DNA from: Lasiodiplodia sp. COLG20
Taxonomy: Eukaryota; Ascomycota; Dothideomycetes; Botryosphaeriales; Botryosphaeriaceae
DNA length: 64,000 nt
Reading direction: 5' to 3'
Assembly (NCBI GenBank): GCA_009801085.1
Contig: VNWV01000022.1
Coordinates: forward strand, 186,001-250,000
The position numbers and the translations under genes are program-made. The stretch's first letter is position 1; every line of letters starts with the position of its first letter. Below, piece after piece: positions 54,378 through 64,000 of the stretch. The notes beneath the pieces are model-generated. The model was not told the origin of the DNA and ran no database searches. It saw only the letters and a list, made by a program, of their open reading frames with translations.

Positions 54378-56287
54378 ATGACCATCCAGCAATCGGTTTC
54401 ATCCCTTAGCCTCCCTGTGACTAGCACATGGGAGCTCCTGGCGGCGGCCCTTCTCTTGTCTGCCACCTACGCCTCTTACGTCGTCCTCACCTCCCAGCGC
54501 CCTTACCCGAACATCCCGCTCGTCGGTGGCGAGGGAGGTGTGTCAGCGAGCAAGACACGCTTCGCTCGTGATGCAAAGAGCGTGTTGCAGAGTGCTTGGG
54601 AGCAGGTGCGTGATTTATTCTGTTATAGACAAGAGCGGAGGGAGGGAAGCTAATGGAATGCATAGAGCAAGGATAGGATCTGCCAAATCTTCACAGATTC
54701 GGGACCAAGGATACTGCTTCCACCAAGCTTTGTGGATGAGATTCGAAATGAGGCGCATTTGAGTTTTACCGAGTTTGTCAGACGGGTAAGTGTCGATGAT
54801 ATGATCCTGTACGATCAAGGACAACAAGGTCGGCTGATCTAAGGGACGTCTGAAATAGGAGTTTATGGGTGACTACAAGACGTTTGGAAGCACCGATTCC
54901 CTTTTCAGAGACAGCGTCTTCCAGGAAACGGTCAGGATTAAGCTGACGCAGGCGCTACGTAAGTTTTCCACGAACATCGCATTCGCCGTAAAGATACTCA
55001 CTTTCCGAATCAGCAAGACTTACTGTCGGTCTTTCCAACGAGACGAAGTTGGCCGTTAATGAGCTATTCCCGGCCACTGACGGTAAGCTACTTTCCCTGC
55101 AGCTTTTCCCTTTTTTATTTTGAGAAAGCTGAAAGGAAAAGAACGGGAATCAAAAGAAACAACTCTTAACCGCTTGATTATTCTAGCTAGCTAACATGAC
55201 CTACTAATTAGAATGGACGGCCATGAAGGATCCCCTCTATGCCACGGTTGTCCGCCTGGTGTCTCGGCTCTCCGCATTCGCATTTCTCGGCCCGCCTCTA
55301 TGCCGCAATGAGACATGGCAGCGTATCTCGGCACAGTATACAGTTGACGTGATGAACGCCGTCGTCGCCTTCCGCCGCTGGCCGCGAGTCATCCGTCCGC
55401 TGGTCTACGTTCTCCACCCCATCTTGGTTCCGGAAATCAGGCAGCTGCAGAGGTGTCAGAAGGAGGCGTACGGTATCATTGAGCCAGAGCTGAGGAGGCG
55501 GCGGATAGAAAGAAAGAAGGCGGAGGAGATGGGTGCAAAGAAGATCGAGAAACCGCTGGATTCTTTGCAGTGGCTTGATGAAACGGCAGCGGCGAAGAAC
55601 AGCAATGTGGATACGGTGATGGGGCAACTGGGTCTCACGGTTGCGGCCATACACACCACTAGCGCTGCCCTGACTAACGTCATGTTTGACATCGTTGCCG
55701 TACCAGGCCTTGCGGATGAGCTCCGGGAAGAGATTGTCAGAGTGATGGGAGACGGGGGAGGGGAGGCCGGAACGCCGTGGCAGAAGACGACACTGTACAA
55801 ACTGCGGCTCATGGATTCTGTTATGAAGGAGAGTCAACGCTTCAATCCCCCGAGCGTTATCTCGATGAAGCGAGTTGCGCTGGCCCCTCACACTCTATCA
55901 GATGGAACGTACGTGCCACGAGGTGCGTCGATCGGAGTTCCGGTTCTAGGGATGATGGATCCATCGCGCTACCAGGATCCTGAAACGTTCGATCCTTATC
56001 GGTTTGTCAAGCTGAGAGAGCAGCCTGGGCAAGAGAATGGTTGGCAGTATGTCACGACTAGCCGAGACATGTTTGCATTTGGACATGGCGCCCATGCATG
56101 CCCTGGGCGATTCTTCGCCAGCAATGAGATCAAGATTGCCTTGGTACATCTTCTGATGGGGTGGGACTGGGCATTTGAGGAGGAAGGTGCGGGACGGCCA
56201 AAGACAAAGATGCGAGCTGATCAAATGCTGCCGGATGGTGCGGTCAGGCTCGTTTGCAGAAAGAGGGAACCAGAGGTAGCGCTGTAG
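54378..56287 (+). CDS. cytochrome P450, ent-kaurene-oxidase-like
   Basis: Exons 54378-54605, 54666-54785, 54859-54958, 55014-55082 and 55212-56287 give 530 residues. It has an N-terminal membrane anchor (LLAAALLLSATYASYVVL), then the hinge PYPNIPLVGGEGG. FTDSGPRILLPPSFVDEIRNE, FVRRE and RLTVGLSNETKLAVNELFP are features of the fungal ent-kaurene-oxidase/indole-diterpene-oxidase-like P450s. The I-helix AAIHTTSAALTNVMFDI lacks the usual acidic-Thr pair in the AGxDT form, as is common in that group. K-helix MKESQRFNPPS, then FDPYRF, and the haem loop FAFGHGAHACPGRFFA with ligand Cys about 469 are intact. Known relatives oxidise terpenoids at several positions. It is tandem with another P450 of a different family, which suggests sequential oxidation, but no terpene synthase is in view. 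Confidence 0.9.
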
Positions 56288-57030
56288 CAATTTTTTGTGA
56301 TGATAGGGGATTGTCAATGTTACCAGATTGTCATTTCCAAAGGTTGAGTTGTTAATCGCGCGTGAAAACCCTGCGCGTTTCCTCGGAGGGAAGTTGGATA
56401 GCGTCCCGATATATAAATCGAGCTTACATTTACGGTTGATATGTAATTTAATTGCCTACCCAATTATGCAGCGAGCAAACTTAAACTGACTTGACGTTTT
56501 GAAAACTGCGGAACATACTATTACAGACAACTACGTGTAGATAGCTTAGCCATTGGAGGAAGATAAGGCCTCGCCCCCGGCAACCCTCTTGCTCACCACG
56601 AGAAATTCACACGTATTTTACAATTGTCGCCCTCTGCAACACATACATACGAGCACCTTTGAGATATAATGTGGTTCTCAACAGGGTTTCTCCTACGTGT
56701 GCGGGCTAGCTTCGGCGCATCGGGCATGTGCGGGCACAACGAAACAAGGCACGTCTTGCGTCACGACGGCAAGTACGCTCCACCAAGGGGCATTGGCTAT
56801 GTTTCTTTCGACCTAGCCCCACTGTGACGTCTGCTATCGTGTCCCCCAACAAGAACTACAACCCCTTGGAAGCAAATTCTGATCCCAGCAGTATTGTCTC
56901 GTCAACAAAAACAGCGGTGCCGGCCAACTGCCAACAACGAGAAAACGCGAAAAGAGTGAGGAACGGCTGGTAAAGAGTTCTGGTGAACCAAAAGAATCTC
57001 TTAATCTTAACAGTGGCAGGAAAATTTAGT
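56288..57030. other. intergenic
   Basis: 743 bases, promoter region of the transporter gene. No gene seen. Confidence 0.4.
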
Positions 57031-58401
57031 ATGCCTAGCATTTCTGGATGTCCGACCAAGTTCGATGTAGAGGCGAACAGAAGCAGAGGCCCAATCGCAT
57101 CACGCAGGAATGACTCGCAATGTTCCACTTCTCACCAAACCTATACATCAAAAGCCTCCAGCAACGACTCTGGGCCGCACCAGAAGAAATCATTCGACGG
57201 TGCTGAGATCAGAAAAGAGGAGCAGAAACCATCTCCAGGGAACGCCAGGATCGGCGTCAGGGATCGCATCCAGCATTTGACTTGGGCATGGTTCACGACA
57301 ACGATGAGCACAGGTGGATTGGCCATGGTTATCGGCCAGACACCACACCAGTTCCCCGGCCTTGAAACCATTGGCAAAGTTGTCTTCATCTTCAATCTCG
57401 TCCTCTTTGTGATCCTGGTATCCTCTATCATCACGCGGTTTATACTGTGCCCCCGTGCTCTGAAGGCTTCTTTGACGGATTCCACTGAAGCTTTCTTCTT
57501 CCCCACATTTTGGCTGAGCATTTCGACAATAATCAGCAACAGTCAGGTTTATGGAATGGCCGGAACAGGACCCTGGCTCGTGACTGCGCTTCGTGTCATC
57601 TTCTGGCTCTACGCAGGTTGCGCCCTACTTATCGCAATCCTGCTGTACCTCGTACTCTTCAGCACGCCTTCTGTCCATGCAAAGTCTAAGGCTGACGGCG
57701 CTGCACCCAGCTGGGTCCTCCCAATCTTCCCTGTCATGCTGGGCGGCACACTATCTGGAATTATCGCCGCACACCAGCCTCCCAACCACGCGCTCCCCAT
57801 CATCGCCGCCGGCGTAGCATTCCAAGGACTTGGCTGGATGATGTTTTCCGCGGTCTTGGCATTGTATCTGCTGCGCCTATTCCAGACGGGCTTGGTTCCG
57901 CGAAAGCACCGCGCTTCCATGTTCATGATGGTCGGGCCGCCTAGCTTTACGGCACTGGCATTGATCTCCAATGCTAAGGCACTCCCACAAACGCACGGGT
58001 ACTTTGCCGTTACGCATCCTGGAGCACAGGACTTGTTGCTTGTCCTCTCCACCTGGGCTGCAATCTTCTTGTGGGGCTTGGCATTCTGGTTCTTCGGCCT
58101 GGCGCTGGCAGCGTGTCTGATGGCGGTTCCCAGAGTTCGCTGGACACCCACCTGGTGGGCTTACGTCTTTCCGAATGTGGGCTTCACGGTCGCCACTATC
58201 AATATAGGCAAAGAGTTGGACAGTGAGGCTATACTTTGGGTTACCAGCGTAATGACAGTCGCATTGGTTGTCGTGTGGCTTTTTGTTGCGGGAGCTCAAA
58301 TCAGGGCCATTGCTCGAAAGATGGTACTGTGGCCTGGAATGGACGAAGATCGGGATGAAACGCAAGTGAAGGAAATGCTAAATGGCGGACGGAGTGTATG
58401 A
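57031..58401 (+). CDS. TDT-family transporter (malate/sulfite SLAC1-like)
   Basis: Single-exon gene of 456 residues from the ATG at 57031; the open frame extends upstream only to a GTG. A hydrophilic Ser/Lys-rich N-terminus of about 90 residues precedes ten predicted membrane helices. The entry block LTWAWFTTTMSTGGLAMVIGQTPHQFPGLETIG is the signature of the tellurite-resistance/dicarboxylate transporter family. Further helices are VVFIFNLVLFVILV, FFPTFWLSISTIISNSQVYG, WVLPIFPVMLGGTLSGIIAA, MFMMVGPPSFTALALI, WAAIFLWGLAFWFFGLAL and WWAYVFPNVGFTVATINIG. Fungal members include malate permeases (Mae1 type) and sulfite pumps (Ssu1 type); FPNVGFTVA is closer to the malate-type pattern. It could export an organic acid. 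Context places it between oxidases and a regulator. Confidence 0.9.
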   Translation: MPSISGCPTKFDVEANRSRGPIASRRNDSQCSTSHQTYTSKASSNDSGPHQKKSFDGAEIRKEEQKPSPGNARIGVRDRIQHLTWAWFTTTMSTGGLAMVIGQTPHQFPGLETIGKVVFIFNLVLFVILVSSIITRFILCPRALKASLTDSTEAFFFPTFWLSISTIISNSQVYGMAGTGPWLVTALRVIFWLYAGCALLIAILLYLVLFSTPSVHAKSKADGAAPSWVLPIFPVMLGGTLSGIIAAHQPPNHALPIIAAGVAFQGLGWMMFSAVLALYLLRLFQTGLVPRKHRASMFMMVGPPSFTALALISNAKALPQTHGYFAVTHPGAQDLLLVLSTWAAIFLWGLAFWFFGLALAACLMAVPRVRWTPTWWAYVFPNVGFTVATINIGKELDSEAILWVTSVMTVALVVVWLFVAGAQIRAIARKMVLWPGMDEDRDETQVKEMLNGGRSV

Positions 58402-58553
58402 ATACTTGGCGTGTAATGGATCGTTGACTTTGAAAGGGTGGATTCTCTAGCAGATTTCGGTTGCTACTGAAATTTACGAACATAATTATCCCTACAATAT
58501 TCGTAGGTGGGTAGATGTGCATACAATCGTAATGCTAATAAACGTGGTCGATG

Positions 58554-60306
58554 CTATATATTATTGTACATACTGTCATAAGTCTTGTACTCGATGCTCC
58601 ACCGATTCCCTCCGGGGAAATCCCCAATGCTCCTCGGAAGAACCCTGTTTGGCGCTCGAAGCAATGCCTCCGCAGCCTTTTCACGTAGGATGCAATTGAG
58701 CCTTCTGTCATTTTTTAGAAACGGCAACATGGTTTGGTACAAACCGTGAAGAAAGTCTGCGGGGCCAAAGCGGCAGCATTCCTCGTTGTGGGGACGGTAA
58801 TGGGGATGACGGGTGGAATGACGACCGAGGTGTTCGTGAGAAGAGTATGGGGAAATTGAAGCAGCAGGGACGCAAAGGATCACGTCTGCAAGGGTATTTG
58901 TGATTTCAAAAAGCTTGACCAACTTTGTGATAATCAGCCAAGAGATTTCCATTATATCGGTGGGGATACCTACCTGATCTCTTCCCAAGGGTAGAAGATC
59001 ACCGTGGGAGATCTTTTCAACAGAAGCGAGTAGGTCTTGCGCAACAAGAGATGGGAATAGAAAGTTCATCGACTCAACATCTGATACCGATGACAGTAAG
59101 CCCCGAGACATCGCCTGCTGCCATAGTAGAACCTTCATCCACTGCTTCGTGATACAGTAGTCTGCCCGTCGCACCGGATCATAGCATGTTGGCCGAGGTC
59201 TATTCATGGCAAGTGAATTTTGGACTGCAACGAGCAATCTTTTGTCGGACAACGAAGATGACAGCCCTGGGACATGGCCTGGTGTATGATGAAACGCAGA
59301 ATCAAAGGCGGCAAAGAGGCTCGCCAACTCAACCAAGCCCTCCCCGTGAATATCATAACCACGACAACCGCCCGACGGTAGCTTCATAGTATCTTGAATG
59401 GAAATCCGTAGATCGTGCTGAATGGCGTAGCCTCTATTAAAGATTAGTTCAAAGCTGTATTCGGAAAGTGTTGGAAACGTTGTGACGGCGACAGAACCTT
59501 TCGCTTACCCATAGCAAGAGATAAATCATTTGCTTTTGATATCTCTGCGGATCCAAACTATTCTCATTGGGCAGATTGGAATCACAGCCAGTGTCGTCCA
59601 GACCCAGCAATCGAGCAAGGGAAATAGCCTCTTGAAGAAACATGAAGGCAGCGTTACGGTTGTCGATCTTGGCGTGGTACACGTGAAGGAAGAAGGAGGT
59701 GAGAATACCTTCTACTGAGGGGTGTTCACGATAGCTGGTAGTGTTGCGGGCCCGTAAACATTCTCCCTCCATGTAGGCCTTGTCGACACTGTCGGGGCCG
59801 CTTCTCACTGACTCCAGATCCAATTGAGCCATGGTGGCAGCGCACAATGCCGCTGCCAACGTGTAAATCTCCACATCTGGAGTGCCATGCGATCCGGGTT
59901 CCTCAAGCTTGGAGATGAGGTTGGGTGCATCAAGCACAGGCCAGACCGAGTACATCCGAGAGCGGTAGATCTCAACGACTGGGATAAAGACAGATGTATG
60001 TAACCGCCTGATACTTGTGTGACAGCATCTTGCAGGAACTGTGAGACGGTTGTTCGCCAGGGGAGCTTCATCGGAATTGGAAATGCGATGGCGTCCCACA
60101 AACTCTATCCCAGAAGAGTCATCTCCAGAACGCCGCCTTTCATGGAGCGGCCGCCTAAGCTTTGTAGTCTTTGGGCCGCGTTTCCGCACCGGATTGAGGT
60201 ATGTGCACTCGAGTGGCGGCTTCGCTTCTATGCACTTTCGGCATGGTAGACCACCGTCGCATCTTGTCTTGCGTCGTACACAGTAGTCACAGGATCTCTT
60301 CGCCAT
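58554..60306 (-). CDS. Zn2Cys6 transcription factor
   Basis: Exons 59498-60306 and 58554-59433, with a 64-base intron (phase 2, joining VSE to RGYAIQHD), give 562 residues. The N-terminal binuclear zinc cluster is CDYCVRRKTRCDGGLPCRKCIEAKPPLEC (six Cys in the C-x2-C-x6-C-x5-C-x2-C-x8-C arrangement), with a basic tail RKRGPKTTKLRRP. A fungal-specific middle homology region follows: VFIPVVEIYRSRMYSVWPVLD, IYTLAAALCAATMAQL, FFLHVYHAKIDNRNAAFMFLQEAISLARLLGL, then YLLLWVSERGYAIQH. The architecture matches regulators such as QutA/QA-1F-like and sugar or aromatic catabolism activators. It is divergent from the alcohol dehydrogenase gene, so it is the natural candidate regulator of this neighbourhood. 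Confidence 0.92.
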
Positions 60307-60904
60307 GCCCTAGAAGCGGGGTTCTGACGTAGATTTAAAGAGGGGTAAATTGTGCCGTGTCAAACCTGAGATGAATTGACTGGGCGTGGTAAGTGCAGGG
60401 ACGGTTGACGCCGGCCTACGCCTCGTCTGAGAGAAAAAGGCGGCCAGCGGAGTTATTATGGAGAAATACGGTGAACATACAAAGGTGGCCAGCGGACCTA
60501 TTATGGAGAAATAGCATGTGGGGTTCAACAATCGAAGTGCGTGGCATCAGGTCCGTGGGTTGGCGGGGTATGTCCCAGGAAAAGAAAAGCGGGGAAAGAC
60601 GCTGCTGACACTCCGCTGTGGGGTGCATGGGCACACAGAACGTCATCGCGACAAATCAAAAGGCGTTCCAGAAGCATCAGATCTCAGTGGGACATGCAAT
60701 CGTTTAGCGTTGAATTTGTCCGCAAATACTCCACGTACCGTACGCCCGGGTTCCATCATTAATTCAGATCTCTGAACACCAACCTCTAATCTCAAGACTT
60801 GTATTGGTTAAAAGCTGGCTGCCTCCCGTTACCTCGCAACCCCCAACGCAACACACCCTGACATACACTTCATTTCTACTGCACGCAGTCTCATCCCTAT
60901 TAAA
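60307..60904. promoter_or_regulatory. shared promoter of regulator and dehydrogenase, with direct repeat
   Basis: 598 bases between divergent starts. It contains two copies of a 32-base sequence at 60437-60468 and 60482-60513 (period 45) sharing GGCCAGCGG and TATTATGGAGAAATA. These may be regulator-binding sites or a small tandem duplication. Confidence 0.5.
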
Positions 60905-62178
60905 ATGTCAGTCCCTAATATCCCGAAAACGCAAACCGCAGCCACCGTCCCCAAGCTGGGCGCTGGAGTCAAATTTGTTCACGATTATCCGGTCCCCCAA
61001 CCTGGGCACAATGAGGTTCTGGCGCGAGTGCTTTACACGGGGGTCTGTCAGAGCGGTAAGCGAAATTCTCAAAGCAGCTCACAAAAAAGCTCAATTGACA
61101 CACGCAACAGATCTTCATACCCAGGCTGGGACCGCCTCTGGGCCGGAGGGGAACCCGATAACAAAGATTAAACTTCCGCACGTTGGTGGCCATGAAGGAA
61201 TTGGAAGGATCATCGCACTGGGACCGGGTTGCGATGAAGACATCAAGATCGGTAGTTTTGTTGGCATCAGATTTGCAAGCCGGGTTTGCAGACGATGTGA
61301 GTTCTGCCTGGCCGGGACCGAACAGTACTGCGTCAAAAGCACAAATCACCTACATCACGAGGACGGCAGCTTCCAGGAGTACATCGCTCTGGACGCGGGA
61401 TACCTCACCCTACTTCCAGATGACATCGATCCGGCTATCATGGGACCGGTATTGTGCGCCGGCCTGACGTCATACAAGGTGAGACACATGAATACTCATT
61501 CTCCATGGCACGCCGACTGATTTTTGATTCAGGCCGTCAAAAACGCGAATATTAAAGCGGGGGACTCGGTCGTGGTTGTTGGAGCAGGTGGTGGGCTGGG
61601 TCACTTGGCAGGTATGCGCCCTGATTGCACACAGCAGCCCATGCTCGCACTCTCAAATCACAAGCTCATGGGGAATCCTAGTTCAGTACGCCCGAGCCCA
61701 AGGAGCACTGGTCCTCGCTGTTGATGGTGGCCTCGAAAAAGGCGGATTTGTGAAGTCCATCGGTGCGAGCGAATACATCGACTTCAAAACCACCCCCAAC
61801 CTCGTCCAGAAGGTCAAAGAACTCACAAATGGTGGGGCAAACGCTGTCATCGTAACTGCCGGAAATCCTAAGGCTTTCGCTCAGGCTGCCGACATGTTGA
61901 AAGTTGGTGGCACGCTGAGTTGTGTGGGAATTCCTCCTGAGAAGAGCTTCATTGAAACTCCGATAAGTGCCATTGTGATCAAGGGTCTTCACATCACAGG
62001 CAATCTTGTAGGATCTCTCAAGGAATGCTTGGAGGCTGTCGACCTTGTCCGGCGTGGAGTTATCAAACCGAAGGTTTCAGTTCGCAACTTCGAAGACCTG
62101 CCCGCAGTGTATGAAGAACTCCAGAAGGGAGATATTATGGGGCGCATTGTCCTCAAAGTTGCGAAAGACTCTGATTGA
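60905..62178 (+). CDS. zinc-dependent alcohol dehydrogenase
   Basis: Exons 60905-61055, 61111-61478, 61533-61611 and 61682-62178 give 364 residues, in the medium-chain dehydrogenase range. The catalytic zinc ligands are Cys48 (TGVCQSDLH) and His78 (GGHEGIG). The structural zinc loop CRRCEFCLAGTEQYC has Cys at 110, 113, 116 and 124. The NAD-binding motif GAGGGLGHLAVQYARAQG is completed across the last intron, and AVDGG ends the second strand with an Asp typical of NAD preference. It resembles fungal ADH1-type enzymes: reversible oxidation of alcohols to aldehydes or ketones. The promoter is shared with the Zn2Cys6 gene. It may serve general fermentation or a pathway step. Confidence 0.93.
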
Positions 62179-62844
62179 GCTTCGGCAACAGCGTGATTGT
62201 GGTGGTAGTAGATATGTTAAGTCTAAATTGGCAAATGAAGTTCTTTTATTTCGTAGATTGCCTGACTCTTAGTCCTTACTCCTTGAAAAATTTGCAAACC
62301 GCCAGCTTACATATGTAGGATCTAGATTACCGAGCATTCTCCTTTCATGGTGTTCACAATTCCTTAAGTGAGCAATAATTAGGGCTGCCACATGGTTAAG
62401 TAATACCGAAAATATGGCTACATAGGTCCGAACAATCGCCGCAGTTTTCAGTAACTAAGAAGGTTCTATACCTGATGTATACTAGTGGGCTTTCTTCCCG
62501 TGTGGTGCTATACTTTTGCAGCCCTGAAAAATCAAGCTCAGCTCTTGGCGAGTGGGGAAGGCGGGGTCAATCATCAGTTCCCTGGGAGTTTCCATGGATC
62601 GGCCCGCGAGCATCGCGTGAAGAGCCAGTCATCTACAGTGGTATTTCCGTCGGGTTCCAGGATGCTGAACCTTAATCACCGCTTCTGGTATAGATGTATT
62701 TGCACATGAAAAGGGAGGTAAGCCATGAAGTTAATATAAAAATCTGCAGTCCGCAATGCACTGCTACCGTGGAGCTCACAGTCAGCCAGCTTGCAGAAAT
62801 ATAAAATTACACACTAGCAAACGCCGCTATCGCCAATAGCCAAA
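62179..62844. other. intergenic
   Basis: 666 bases; no gene seen. It contains the probable promoter of the PhiA-like pseudogene. Confidence 0.4.
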
Positions 62845-63201
62845 ATGGTCCAGAACTTCACTCTCGTCGCCGTTAAGCCGGGCTCCCCCATCGACAACAG
62901 TCCCATCACCGCAACCCAATCCGGCCTGCACCTCAAATCTCACGAGCAACCTGCAATATTCCAGCTCAAAGGAGATGACCTGTTTCTGTACAACGATCCG
63001 CCAGCACAGAAACTCTACAGGGACCGTTTAGGAATGGGCTAGGGCATCCTTTAGTACACTCGCGATGCCGCAGCCGCTGCGGGCCTCAATCCCAACCGCA
63101 TCGAGCAAAGCGGTTGGGCTGTCCACGGCGACCATCTTCAGCTAAAGGGTACCAACTTCCTCGCCACCTCTAGTAGTAGTAGTGGTTCCTGGGCTGTCTA
63201 G
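62845..63201 (+). pseudogene. PhiA-like cell-wall protein, two nonsense codons
   Basis: One frame runs from the ATG at 62845 to a TAG at 63199-63201, with two internal TAG codons at 63040-63042 and 63052-63054. The text around the stops reads RDRLGMG-stop-GIL-stop-YTRDAAAAAGLNPNRIEQSGWAVHGDHLQLKG. The beginning, FTLVAVKPGSPIDNSPITATQSGLHL and LKGDDLFLYNDPPAQKLYRDRLGMG, is the pattern of fungal PhiA/IgE-binding-type secreted wall proteins, which continue with a glycine-Gln segment exactly where the stops are. Each TAG is one C-to-T step from CAG. Unlike typical members there is no signal peptide before the conserved start, so the first exon may be missing. It lies at the edge of an AT-rich block. 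Confidence 0.7.
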
Positions 63202-64000
63202 ATAAACACCGATAACCTAAACCCTAGAGATTAGTCTAGTGGCGTAGAATTTAAGGCGAAGATCGTGCCTATCTCTTATTCTACTAGCCACTATTACTTA
63301 ACCTTATAAGAGGTAGACGCGAACTCTAATTTGTTTTATAATTAAGCTTAGATCGATAAGAGTAATAATAACTAAAATTTCTTATACGGTAGATAGTATT
63401 TTATAGCTTTACGGCTAGTTACTATATAACGAAACTAATAAATTAGATAAATTTAATATAAATCTATTTCTCTTAACTATCTTTTAATCTTTAGATATAC
63501 TAAAGTAATAAAATATAGAGAATATAAGTCTATATAAGTAGTAAACTAAGTATATCTACTATAGCTTATATTATCTTCGTTTAGTCTTCGTAATATCTTT
63601 AATATAAAAGCGTAATATATATTTTTAAATTTTATAAAGAGGTTTAAAATCTATACTAAAAGAAATTAAAAAACTTTTTTATATATTATTGTTACGGAAT
63701 TAGGATGCGGGTTAAGCGGCGTAGTAGAACTTATAGGCGGACCGGATTATTTTATACTAAAACCTCGGACGTATCTAATTTATTTAGATGGCTAATAGTC
63801 TAACCCTACGAAGTAGATCTTTTTTAGCTACTAGCCACCCTACTATCTATACTAACACTATAGTCTAGCTAACTAGTAGCTAATTATAGTATATAAAATA
63901 TACTTATTTATAAATAGATAAAATCTTTATAGTTAATTCTAATTATTATCTTATACCTCTCTTATTATCTTTTCTATCTGACTACGGCTACTACTCTCTA
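63202..64000. repeat. AT-rich, RIP-mutated sequence to the window edge
   Basis: Composition changes abruptly just after the PhiA-like pseudogene. TA steps are very frequent, whereas CA and TG dinucleotides almost vanish (several 60-base lines have none), while CG and GC-containing words persist. This is the product expected from CpA-to-TpA mutation of repeats. No open frame survives. The original element cannot be identified by eye. Confidence 0.8.

Overview
This is a piece of nuclear genome from a filamentous ascomycete (Pezizomycotina). The evidence is genes split by short 50-80 base GT-AG introns with CTAAC-like branch sites, monocistronic genes on both strands, and typical fungal families: HET, DUF3433, NmrA-like, Zn2Cys6, TDT transporters, a PhiA-like protein and fungal P450s. 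The last 0.8 kb carries the signature of repeat-induced point mutation (RIP). I cannot fix the genus. I saw no rRNA, tRNA, CRISPR array or intact transposon.

Layout. 0-2.8 kb: 3' part of a DUF3433 membrane protein gene, followed by a decayed scrap of a similar sequence. 3.9-13.2 kb: a kinase-like protein, a secreted type-B carboxylesterase, and a trio of two NmrA-like NAD(P)-binding proteins flanking an FAD monooxygenase. 13.4-15.0 kb: a purine-nucleoside-phosphorylase-like domain of the kind that heads fungal NLR receptors, ending where the NACHT domain should begin. 16.2-18.9 kb: a GH78 alpha-L-rhamnosidase. 19.3-23.4 kb: two head-to-head genes that both lack a visible start and meet at a 29-base A run; the right one is a sugar-transporter gene without its first exon(s). 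24.4-29.0 kb: a beta-trefoil-like protein, a large-loop membrane protein and a small secreted protein. 29.8-44.7 kb: three HET-domain genes around a divergent GT31-like/GT2 glycosyltransferase pair and an unknown protein. 45.2 kb: a Nudix hydrolase; then mostly empty DNA to 48.4 kb. 48.4-49.0 kb: a small orphan gene.

49.5-62.2 kb is the most cluster-like part: an MFS efflux pump, two dissimilar P450s (pisatin-demethylase-like and ent-kaurene-oxidase-like), a TDT-family anion/dicarboxylate transporter, a Zn2Cys6 regulator and a zinc alcohol dehydrogenase sharing the regulator's promoter. No PKS, NRPS or terpene synthase lies in the window, so this is either the tailoring/transport arm of a metabolite cluster or a detoxification/catabolic cluster.

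At the right edge a PhiA-like gene has two CAG-to-TAG nonsense changes and borders an AT-rich stretch in which CpA and TpG are nearly absent. This fits RIP of a repeat block spreading into the neighbouring gene.

Exon coordinates below were derived by hand from splice consensus and reading-frame continuity. Ribosome-binding sites do not apply in this eukaryote.
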